The notes under the pieces are model-generated. The model saw only the letters and a list, made by a program, of their open reading frames with translations, was not told the DNA's origin and did not search any database. Made by a program: the position numbers and the translations under genes. This document shows, in pieces, positions 48,167 through 60,801 of a stretch of 64,000 nucleotides of DNA (positions are counted from its first letter, which is position 1; the number at the start of each line of letters is the position of its first letter). Source of the stretch: Osedax frankpressi (lineage: Eukaryota > Annelida > Polychaeta > Sabellida > Siboglinidae); NCBI GenBank assembly GCA_964035775.1, contig OZ038312.1:27408693-27472692 (forward strand), read 5' to 3'.

Positions 48167-51100
48167 ATGAATCTTGCGATGCTTGCAGTGTTATGGATTT
48201 CTATACTCGGAGGTTAGTAGAAAGGGCAAAGGTTAAACGATATAACTAACTACGGTTTTTAAACTCCGTATATAAGAAATATCGAAAACAAAAACAACAA
48301 ATTATTATTCAGAATTGTCATATTTACAACGATTTTGTGTTATTTAAACACGTTTTCACACACACGAGTACGTACTGACGAATGTGTTATAGATTTACGT
48401 ATTATAACTAATTTATGGTATTAGCCGATATCTCGAATGAATACACTTTCTTGCGAATATTTTCTTCACACTTCTAGGCACCTCGTTTCACTACGATATC
48501 ATGTTAACATGTTATGTAATCTAATGAGGTCAACAGTTCGATCACGAACCTATAACACAAAGTGTCACAAATATTTGGCATAGTGTTCGAATGGATAAAA
48601 ATAAGCTTACTAAAAAATCTTCCATCCTTTGGAGACAATGTCAGTATTATTATTTTCTGTGATTACTCGAATATTCCCATGACTTGTATGGTACTTATAT
48701 ATAAGAGTAAGTAAATAGTATACAATGTACATTGCAGACAATATACACTGTACAATTGTACAGTGTACATTGTAGACAATATACACTGTACAATTATATG
48801 GTGTTATGGGTGTAAAGCGTACTTTGAACCGTTTATATCTGTCTCCACTTATCACCTTATAAATATTCACATCAACATCGTTATCAATTTCCGGTTTTAA
48901 TTATTAACAATAATTACAGTTATTTAAGTTAAGTTAAGTTAGGTTAAGTTAGGTTAAGTTAGGTTAAGTTAGGTTAAGTTAGGTTAAGTTAAGTTAAGTT
49001 AAGTTAAGATAAGTTAGGTTAAGTTAAGTTAAGATAAGTTAGGTTAAGTTAAGTTATGTTAAGTTAAGTTAAGTTAAGATAAGTTAAGTTAGGTTAAGAT
49101 AAGTTAAGTTAGGTTAAGTTAAGTTAAGTTAAGTTAAGTTAAGTTAAGTTAAGATAAGTTAGGTTAAGTTAAGTTAAGATAAGTTAGGTTAAGTTAAGTT
49201 AAGTTAAGTTAAGTTAAGTTAAGTTAAGTTAAGTTAAGTTAAGTTAGGTTAAGTTAAGTTAAGCTAAGTTAAGTTAAGTTAAGTTAAGTTAAGTTAAGTT
49301 AAGATAAGTTAGGTTAAGTTAAGTTAAGATAAGTTAGGTTAAGTTAAGTTATGTTAAGTTAAGTTAAGTTAAGTTAAGTTAAGTTAAGTTAAGTTAAGTT
49401 AAGTTAAGTTAAGTTAAGTTAAGTTAAGTTAAGTTAAGTTAAGTTAAGTTAAGTTAAGTTAGGTTAGGTTAAATTAAGATAAGTTAAGTTAGGTTAGGTT
49501 AAGTTAGGTTAAGTTAAGTTAAGTTAAGTTAAGTTAAGTTAAGTTAAGTTAAGTTAAGTTAAGTTAAGTTAAGTTAGGTTAGTTTAAGTTAAGTTAAGTT
49601 AAGTTAAGTTAAGTTAAGTTAAGTTAGGTTGAGTTGAGTTGAGTTGAGTTGAGTTGAGTTGAGTTGAGTTAAGTTAAGTTAAGTTAAGTTAAGTTAAGTT
49701 AAGTTAAGTTAGGTTAGGTTAAATTAAGATAAGTTAAGTTAGGTTAGGTTAAGTTAGGTTAAGTTAAGTTAAGTTAAGTTAAGTTAAGTTAAGTTAAGTT
49801 AGGTTAGGTTAGGTTAGGTTAAGTTAAGATAAGTTAAGTTAAGTTAGGTTAGGTTAGGTTAAGTTAAGTTAAGTTAAGTTAAGTTAAGTTAGGTTAGGTT
49901 AAGTTAAGTTAAGTTAAGTTAAGTTAAGTTAAGTTAAGTTAGGTTAGGTTAAGTTAAGTTAAGTTAAGTTAAGTTAAGTTAAGTTAAGTTAAGTTAAGTT
50001 AAGTTAAGTTAAGTATATTTAAATTTAATGGGATATCATCTATATCCTACGACACATTAACTACTAACGAATTTCTTTATAGGATATATCTGGAGGTTGT
50101 CCCAGTAGAACTCGTGAAATAATGAAGCTGAACATTGGTCAATTAATTCCTCATTAATTACTGGATAATTATTACCACAATGCAATAACTCGCTATGACT
50201 CGCACACCGCAACACACCGAACTTACAGTTACGCACAGTGTGCGACGCACACCTTATGCAATGTCCCATATACCAGTTATCGGATTAATATTGCCAATGA
50301 TGACTTCTGAGACAATAAAATGAACTAATTAATAATTCAAAGATCTAGAAATAGGAGTCGAAAGCTAATTTAACCAGATAGATTAAGTATGCAGTAAGTC
50401 TTAAGGCTACTCTTAATAATCTATTAGATAAAACAACGCATGCATGTCTATATTGGAGATACGATGGTCATTTAGACACTATTATGTATATTCGTAAAAA
50501 TAGAGCTACGAACGATATACGGTGTACGACTTATACCGACGTTGTAAGATGTGCCGGTGTGTGCGGTGTGTGTATGTTATATACTCAGTTAATTGAATTA
50601 AACTACTAAAGACTATTAGTCATAAATATACTACAATGGCTGCGTTGTTACTAAGAAATGATCACCTGGCATTGTCTCAAGTGATAGAATTTTGTTACAT
50701 AACATGTACACCTAGGAAACAAAGTCACTTTATTACTCAGTATGGTACGTTAGGATAAAAAGTTACTTTATCACTCACTCTTATATGTTACCTTGGAGAC
50801 TAAGTTACTTTATTACTAACTATGATCCATGATCTAGAATATAAAGTTATTTTTTTACTTATTACAATAAGTTATCTAGACATCAATTTACTCATATCAG
50901 TAATAGACAAAGGATAGTTATTATTTTTTATTTGTCTAGGATATTTACTATAATCATTTATGAAATTACCTTAAAATGAATCAATGGTTAAATATCTCCA
51001 CGAAGTATTTTATAGTTGCGAGCTTAACTTTAATAGTGACCAATCAGGTCAATTTAGTTTTTTTTTGTATATCATAAAATCAAAATATATTTTATTTGCA

Positions 51101-54100
51101 TTACAAATATATTACGTTTGTTATTTAATTCGAAACGATTGTATAGCAGTTACATAATAGTTACATGAAATGGTATATCGGGCAGCGTACAGGACATACG
51201 GCGATGTAGATATGGGGGGCACGTCCGACGAGCACGTCCGAGATAATATGCTCCAGTTAGGGTGAGATGACCAGTTGATCGAAGGATGGGCGTAGTTGTA
51301 TAACAGCTCGGGTCTAGATTATACTCCCTTCTATAAACAGCCTAATGATGTGTGAACTAGAGCAATCCGTCTACTGCCATACGATACGCGAGATTGCCGA
51401 GGCTCTACGTGAGATTGCCGATGCTTTGTACACTATTATATAATTATGTATATTTCGTACTGGCATTTCGACATATCTATTTACAACAATGCCGAAGAGT
51501 CATACTATGTACACGTGTACAATGTGCATTGTACATTGTACATGGTGATTTATATTCGATGTATAGGGAATGCGTAATACACAGAGAACTCGCATAAAAT
51601 GAAAATTAAATATTGTGGACATCGAGGGACATAAATAAGACGATTTTATAAGATTTTGTAAATTGCTGGACCCTCTGTATATATTATATTTTCGACGTAT
51701 TTATAGTTGCGATATCGGATATCCAGTCAATGGTACGATGACGTGACTACTATACGTACGATTATCTCAGTACTAGCTAACCAGTTGTTGCGATATTAAA
51801 TCCACTTGCTACAAATAAGATATACTAAGTTATTAGAATACGTTATACGATATATTAATATACACGCAAGTTTCAACTCGTGCCATGAATGCATTATAAC
51901 GTGCACATTTCTGTATATCGATGCGTGCATTCACACTCACGTGTACATTCTCACGTGCCATGCATGAAGGAATGTCAATTTAGAAATAGCTCACACAAAA
52001 CCCTACGTTGTACATTGTTATAACGTTAGCATTGATAATCAATGTAATGAAGACATAATACTATGTCTTAACATCTCTGAAATGCAATCCTCCCTCCTAT
52101 ACTCCCTTCCACCTTCTCTCCAATCCTCTCTTCCACCTTCTCTCCAATCCTCCCTTCCACCTTCTCTCCTATCCTCCCTTCCACCTTCTCTCCAATCCTC
52201 CCTTCCACCTTCTCTCCAATCCTCCCTCCCATCATCCAACCATTTCTTCAAGCATTCCCCCTTAACTAACTCCTTAACTAATTCCCAACTTCATCCATGT
52301 AATACCTTTCATCTCCTTTTATCTATATTACATATCAACCAAACCGCATGACCCTACTAAGTCTGAACCTACTCCGCCCAGCCCGAGTTTGGGTTTGAGA
52401 ACCTTATATAAATACTTACATTATCACTTACATTAACAATTACATTAACACTTACATTAACACTTACATTAACACTTACATTAACACTTACATTAACAAT
52501 TACATTAACACTTACTCTAACAATTACATTAACAAATACATTAACACTTACATTAACACTTACATTAACACTTACATTAACACTTACTCTAACAATTACA
52601 TTAACAATTACATTAACACTTACTCTAATAATTTCATTAACACTTACATTAACACTTACATTAACAATTACATTAACACTTACATTAACACTTACATTAA
52701 CACTTACTCTAACAATTACATTAACAATTACATTAACACTTACTCTAACAATTACATTAACACTTACATTAACACTTACATTAACAATTACATTAACAAT
52801 TACATTAACACTTACATTAACAATTACATTAACAATTACATTAACACTTACATTAATAATTACATTAACACTTACATTAACAATTACATTAACACTTACA
52901 TTAACACTTACATTAACACTTATATTAACACTTACATTAACACTTACTCTAACAATTACATTAACAATTAAATTAACAATTACATTAATAATTACATTAA
53001 CACTTACATTAACAATTACATTAACACTTACATTAACACTTACATTAACACTTACATTAACACTTATATTAACACTTACATTAATAATTACATTAACAAT
53101 TACATTAACACTTACTCTAACAATTATATTAACACTTACTCTAACAATTACTCTAACAATTACATTAACAATTACATTAACAATTACATTAACACTTACT
53201 CTAACAATTACATTAACACTTACATTAACACTTACATTAACAATTACTCTAACAATTACATTAACAATTACATTAACACTTACTCTAACAATTACTATAA
53301 CACTTACATTAACAATTACATTAATACTTACTCTAGCAATTACATTGATACTTACGAATGTATTAATATACTACATATTTACGATACTTTGTTACACATA
53401 TTTCCACACACATACACACTACAATACATAACCCTACAAAACTCCACTACATAACATATATTCGCACCATATAACCCCATTCTATATCACTCCATACCAT
53501 ATTTCACCCTACCATAGTATACATAACTAACACACTACATCATATCAAAACATACTAATATTGCCAGATTGCATTTGATAAATAGTTGAGAGAAATGATA
53601 TATATTGAAATGAATTAATTCAATTTTTTAAATTATTTTATTATAATGTGAATTATTTCTATTTTAGATAATCTCCTTTATATTCTGTTCACGTTCTTAT
53701 AAATACACTTCACCATCTCCACAAAATCAACGTATCCACTTACTTAATACAAACCTACACACATTTACATCCGCACACTTTATTAATACAACATATTTCT
53801 TTACATTTTTATGAGTCGGTGCAATAAACATCCTAATCACGACCAACTCCTGGACACAATGAAACACTGACATAACAACGCGTAATATTATCAAATGCCT
53901 CTATAATCATGTATTCATGTTGAATATTTACATGCACACGGAAGTCTGTGTAATGACTAGAGTAGAAAGAGTTTCTTCCTTAGGCAAGATAAATACGTGT
54001 TCCTTCCTTCAAATGTAACTGTTCAAAATGTATTCCAAATGTAGATACTCCAATATCTCCTCTCAGTATCCCAACATCTACCCAACAAGTTATGGTATAC

Positions 54101-57100
54101 TAGTTAAGGTTATGAGTGTATTTGAACTAATATCATAACATTAACCCCTAATGTACCCATAAACAACACACCCGCTTCTATTACTTTCAACCAATACCCA
54201 CACAATAACTTTACCATCCTAAATACTTGTCCTTTATTATATACCACCAGAATACCAAATAAAACCATATGCCCTCTACTCAACCACTGCCATGTTTATC
54301 CAAAACTCCTCCATTACACATACCTTAAGATTATCAAAAAATACACAACAAAGACTTATATCCCAAACTACACACAGCAAATATTTCCTTCCGAATCAAT
54401 ATTTATCATCATAACTAAACAAAGAAACAAATAATCCATTAATAAAATACTCTCCTTCATTAATTTCCCATACGAGACATATCCTCATTCAATTTCCTTT
54501 CTAATATTGTTATTAGCTCGTTTGTGTTACCTCACTTTAGTTACACATTCCGTAGGAACAATATTAACATAAAGAAAGATTATAATTACTTAAATCTGTT
54601 TATCCGTGAGCAATAAACTAACTTCGAACTATATCGAGGTTGAGAGTTATACGACGCTAGAAAAGTAGACAATACTGCCACTGAAGCTAAATACGTTTTC
54701 AACAATGATAAACAATCTTATGTAACAATCTACAAGACAGTCCGGGCAACTAAACTTATTCCTTTCTCATACATGGACTTATTTTCTTGGGATACCTGTC
54801 ACAAAAGTAAACCATCCACACTAAACTCATTAATGACCCACGACTAATATTTACAATAATCCCGCACTATTATACGAATTCCTACCTTAAGTTCAACTTA
54901 ATACTAAATCCGTACTAAAGCGGCTACAGCAAATATAAAAATACTGAATCACCTATATTCCATATCCTTAATACAACCCACCTATGATATGTATCAAAAT
55001 ACGTCTACTCATCCTTCTAGACATCTGTGCAGCTTACGACACGCTTGAACGTAGTATCTTCTCCACTAGACTGTCTTCAATAGGTATACAAGACACAACC
55101 ATTGGCTGGTTTTCGTTATATCTGTCTGAACGATACTGTCAAATAAATAGAAATTCAGTTTCTTTCAAACCACACACCACCTCACTCAGAGTGCCACGTT
55201 TACAACATTTATATCATTAGCTAATTTATACGTTTTAATAACTTTAAAAAGCTAAAATATCATTAAATAAATACATACCTGGATCTACGTAAATCTCTAT
55301 TCTTACAATTTAAGAACTGTCGCAAAACTTAAATAAATTATATCAATACACCTCGAAATACTCTTCTACCGCTACTAATTTCAATCAACAACATTCCTAT
55401 AAAATACTTAACCAAAGTTAAAAATCTTGGCTTGCGATTTGACAACAAACTGAAATTTGACATCCACGTAAACATATCTCTCAATCTAACAAATATATCC
55501 TTCAACAGTGACGCATTTATATCCTTAGCATTCCCCTGTTACAACTGCTATAGCTAATTGCTACAAATACCCTACCAAGTGTCTCCAATCTTAAATTACT
55601 TCAAAAAGATGTCATCTAGATTTATATTAAAAATCACCAAATACCCAGACAACATATCCTTACTACTAATTTCATTGCACTGGTTACCTATCAAAGACAT
55701 AATTCTATATGATATTTGTATCGATACTCTCTTCGTTGTAAACCACAAGGGGCCCGACTATATTTCAAACATTATCTATTCCAACATCACTTTACACAAT
55801 CAGAGATCTATAAATCAATTTAAATGTATCATCTATTTACGAACACATCTGAGTTTCCACAACTAAAATCATTTTCCTTCGACGCAACACATATCTTGAA
55901 TGAGCTCCCATGCTCAATGCACTCACTAATATCGACATCAATTTATAATTAGAACCTCAAAAACTAGCTAATCTCCCAATCCGATATTATTTCTATTAAC
56001 AATGAAATACTCACGATCGAAAACTTCAAGAAAAGTTGGAGATAGTTTCTAAAACATTATGTAACAGGTTATTATGTAATCTATCATCACATTTATATTA
56101 ACACCCGCACACTTACATAACACCTATACAGTTACATTTACATTGCGATCACTATACATAACTCCAGCTAACCTCATAATCTAACCTCATACTCTAACCT
56201 CATACTCTAACCTCATACTCTAACCTCATACTCTAACCTCATACTCTAACCTCATACTCTAACCTCATACCCTAGGATACGTTGACCACGGACTTCAACT
56301 CGATCGGTGACGATCTGGGTTTAAGAAAATGCACTTTATCACGTTCCTCTAGCAAAAAAATAATTTACGATATATATAATTCGATATATTGAATTTACAG
56401 GAAATATCCGCGATTACAGTGATACACGCAAATACGTTATCAGTTATTATATATAATTACACTACAGTTACATTATATGTTATATTCCTCGAGTCGAAAA
56501 TTGTTGTATTAAAAAGTAGTAAAACTCGTAATAAAATGTGTCGGGGAAATTATGTAATGCATTTATTTCATCAAAACTATTTAATTAAATAATATATTAT
56601 AATATATTATTTTTATAAAATATATATTTGTATACATCGATATATTTAATAATTAAAGGTTCTAGAAAATCATAATATAATGTTATATAATAATGTAGCG
56701 ATCGTTACATTATTACTTACGTTACGACCGTTAATGTACATCTATTATGTAAGTTATACAATAATATAGATTATGAAAACTATAAAAATGTAACGGTCGC
56801 TACATTGTTATATAACATTAGATTATACATAGATTATACAGTGTACACTGTAAAGACACTATACATTTTACATTGCACAGTCTTTGTAATTATAATTATG
56901 TAACGAGTCATTACTGAATCCGCTGCTATTCCTTTCATGGCTATGATTATCTCAATAATTACATAATAGTAGTGTGCATTATTATAATATGTTATATAAT
57001 CGTTAGGACTTGTAATTTGATATTGGAATTTTATCTGAGAATAAAAGAAACGCCTTCGTTATGTCATAGTTTTATTTCGAGGTGAGTTCGTCATATGTAA

Positions 57101-57451
57101 TATAAATTGCAAAACAAATAACAATTCTTCCAAACCCAGCAGACTCAGTGATGTAATAGTTTTGTTAGATGCTTTTAATGTGCACACCTACAAAAATTGT
57201 GGTGTAACAAAAATTAAAAATAATATAAGATAATGTATATGATGCAAACAGTAAAAATACCTGGATGGTTTGCTGGGTAGTGCCCAGTGTCCAGTGGGCA
57301 CCCAGTAAACATTCCTGGTAATTTTATTTTTTTTCCATAATTTCTTTATATTATTTTTTATTTTATGTACACATCAAATGTTATTTCAAAACTATTAAAT
57401 CATCTGTTTATTGGAAAGTTCATTATTTCTCTCACAGTGCATAATTATAAT

Positions 57452-57490
<39 letters not shown>

Positions 57491-57798
57491 ACCTACACAC
57501 ATATATAGAAATACACACGCACATACACATACATGCACATACACATACACACATACACATACATACACATACACACATACACACTTGTACATACACATAC
57601 ACACGCACACACATACACATACACGGATACATACATACACAGACACGCACACACACATACACACACATACACACACATACACATACACATACACGTACGC
57701 ACACACACGTACACACATACACATACACGTACACACATACGCATACACACACACACATACACACACACATGCACACTTACACATACACACATACATAT

Positions 57799-57859
<61 letters not shown>

Positions 57860-58814
57860 AACTTACATTTTTTCTCTTCAATTTTAAATAAAGTAACCTC
57901 TTTGAAAAAAGAATCCTTAATAAATACATAATCACAAATTTTAAAAAGGTTTGTAGTTATTAATAACAAATTAATAACAATTGTAATGAATCAGTTGGTC
58001 CCGATAACTAGAAGAAATTGCCAAATATTATCCTAACTTTGACTTATTTATTCTCGTCTTGTATGTAATTGTATTTTTTAAAAAAATTGTCAACGTTTTT
58101 ACTTTTATTTTTTCAACTTTCATTTAATCTTTATTCTTAATAGCTTAAAAATATTTTCTTTATTATTAAAAACTAAAATTCTTCTTTACCCATTTTAGAT
58201 ATATACTAACTTTATATATATATATATATATAAATATATATATATTATAAGATTTCTGTACTTATTGATATAATGTTTAACTACTTTTATCAATTAAATT
58301 ACGATTATAAAATGATAATTTTATATTAATTTATTTGGAACTATATTAAAGTATTAATATTTTATTATAAAAAAAATTGTTTTATTACTATTATAATGTA
58401 AACAGGTAATTAGTTTGTTATATTTTTATTTTTAATATATTAATTGGTTCAACTTTGTATGTGTATTATTTTGAAACCTATACATTACTGACAATTTCTG
58501 TTATTGTATAATTATTGTCTAGTCGTATGTTATAAGTAACGTTGCTACAACGATTACTTNNNNNNNNNNNNNNNNNNNNNNNNNNNNNNNNNNNNNNNNN
58601 NNNNNNNNNNNNNNNNNNNNNNNNNNNNNNNNNNNNNNNNNNNNNNNNNNNNNNNNNNNNNNNNNNNNNNNNNNNNNNNNNNNNNNNNNNNNNNNNNNNN
58701 NNNNNNNNNNNNNNNNNNNNNNNNNNNNNNNNNNNNNNNNNNNNNNNNNNNNNNNNNNNGATCGTTTAATTTAATTTACTTAATTATATAAGAATCGTGA
58801 AAACATAAGCTTTA

Positions 58815-58871
<57 letters not shown>

Positions 58872-59815
58872 ATTAATGCCATATACCCAGAAAATAATAC
58901 AATAATATTCTATTATATTAGTAATTTTCTTATCATTATAATATTTCAGACAAATTGTAACATTACATTTAAACAGTAGCCGGATAATATTTGTACGCGA
59001 TGTTAATTGTGTATTGAATATCGCTTAAATATTAAAAGTCAGTTTAAAAGGTGAATTGTATATTTTAGCAACTTATATGAATAATTTGTAAACTAAATAC
59101 ACAAAGATTGAAATGACAGTAAATATTTAATTACTTTTAAATTACAATGGGAATATAATATAATATAATATATTTTGTTTATAATATGTACAAATATAAA
59201 TACCTTTGTTTAATATACTGTATAATCTATTATAATTATACTATATAACAAATAATAATCGTCGGTTAATTATACATATTTAGGAATCAATATAAATAGT
59301 AATATCATTAATATTATTTAGTTCTAATTAAAATATTATAAACACAAATTAATAATTATGAAATTAATAATGCAAGAAAGAGAAGAGAGTTCATAAAGTA
59401 AATTATCATAATTCATTAAAATAAAGTTTGGCTGGTAGTTGGAATCTGGTGAGTGAAGTATTTTGGAGTAATTAGCCTTGAATTGCCGAGTAACAACAGA
59501 AAATACCCGGATGTCACGACAGCTATTCTTTATAACCAAGTATTAGATCAGTAGTTATCCTTATGATTTTACTTTAGTCTTTTGGAGATCTTCCGGAGTC
59601 TTCCGGAGATATCGTCGACATCAAGTAATATGTGTTAGGATGGTTATTTGTGTTATGTAGAGATGTTACCAGCATCAAAGTGATGGTATGATACATTACC
59701 GGTAATCACCCCAGTTGCATTATTAATGATTCTAATTTGACTTATTTAATGAAACTGGCAAACTGATAATCTGAAATGGCAGATTTAAGTTCTATAACGT
59801 AGTAGTCAATACTGT

Positions 59816-59863
<48 letters not shown>

Positions 59864-59872
59864 TATATTGTA

Positions 59873-59937
<65 letters not shown>

Positions 59938-60203
59938 TTACGATTATAATCCTATATTTACATTCATGGACATATCAATATAGATTTTTTTCTATTATAT
60001 TTTATATTATATAATAATATTTCGGAATGGAATAATAGAATTTCTAAATAATATCTTGTCTATTTATATATTTTATTAAAAACATATGGTTTTATTAATG
60101 TTAGGAATACAGTTGGTAGATGTTGCTAAATGTAAGACAATTGATTTGATACTATGCACTCAAAATGTGATACATTGTTGTTGAAAGTATATATATATGT
60201 ATA

Positions 60204-60256
<53 letters not shown>

Positions 60257-60722
60257 ATGTGTGTGTGTATGTGTGTGTGTGTGTGTATGTGTGTATAAAT
60301 CTACAATATAAAATCATTAAATCGAGAAGTATGATCAACTCTCTATGTTTGAATTATATTGCTAGCTACGCTAGCTATAGTATACTTTGATTACATAATA
60401 TGCAATGTTAATTATTATGCAATGTTGCAGTGATTTCAGGTAAAGACTACTGTGAAAGGGAAACCGTTATCATGTCATGCCCTTTAAATCACGTGATTAT
60501 CGTGAACTCTGTGAAATACGGGAGGATGAGAATTTCCCGGTGTATTAAAAAGGATTACGGTTTGTGATAGGATGAAATGGCATATTATTTAATTGTTTCT
60601 ATAAATAACGGATTTTATCATTGTGAGGGAGGGAAGGAAAGAGGGAGAGAGGGAGAGACGGAGAGATGGAGAGAATGATAGAGGGAGATAGGGTGAGAGG
60701 GAAAATTGATATAGGGGGAGAT

Positions 60723-60801
<79 letters not shown>

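Larger units (their letters stand above)
48213..60439 (+). other. Putative 12.2-kb intron 1 of the lectin gene
   Basis: Content in order: unique AT-rich DNA with a 24-bp palindrome (48744-48767); an AAGTT array (48921-50012); unique DNA 50013-52080; a 24-bp minisatellite (52082-52230); a 12-bp array (52415-53352); G-poor unique DNA; LINE remnant (about 54650-55870); 13-bp repeat (56160-56275); MITE-like element (56678-56820); CA and AT runs (57457-57857); assembly gap (58560-58759); AT runs at 58815-58862 and 59818-59934; TA/TG run near 60190-60300. No convincing plus-strand exon was seen between exon 1 and exon 2. Confidence 0.5.

Noticed and set aside
51121-51313. Possible 64-codon terminal exon on the minus strand, with TCTAG acceptor and a nearby AATAAA
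   Set aside because: The frame is open and less AT-rich than its surroundings, but it has no recognisable family and no upstream exon. It would lie antisense inside the proposed lectin intron. It is worth an RNA-seq look only.
57395-57969. Thr-His, Cys-Val and Ile-Tyr repeat open frames
   Set aside because: Artefacts of CA and AT runs; no splice context or protein family.
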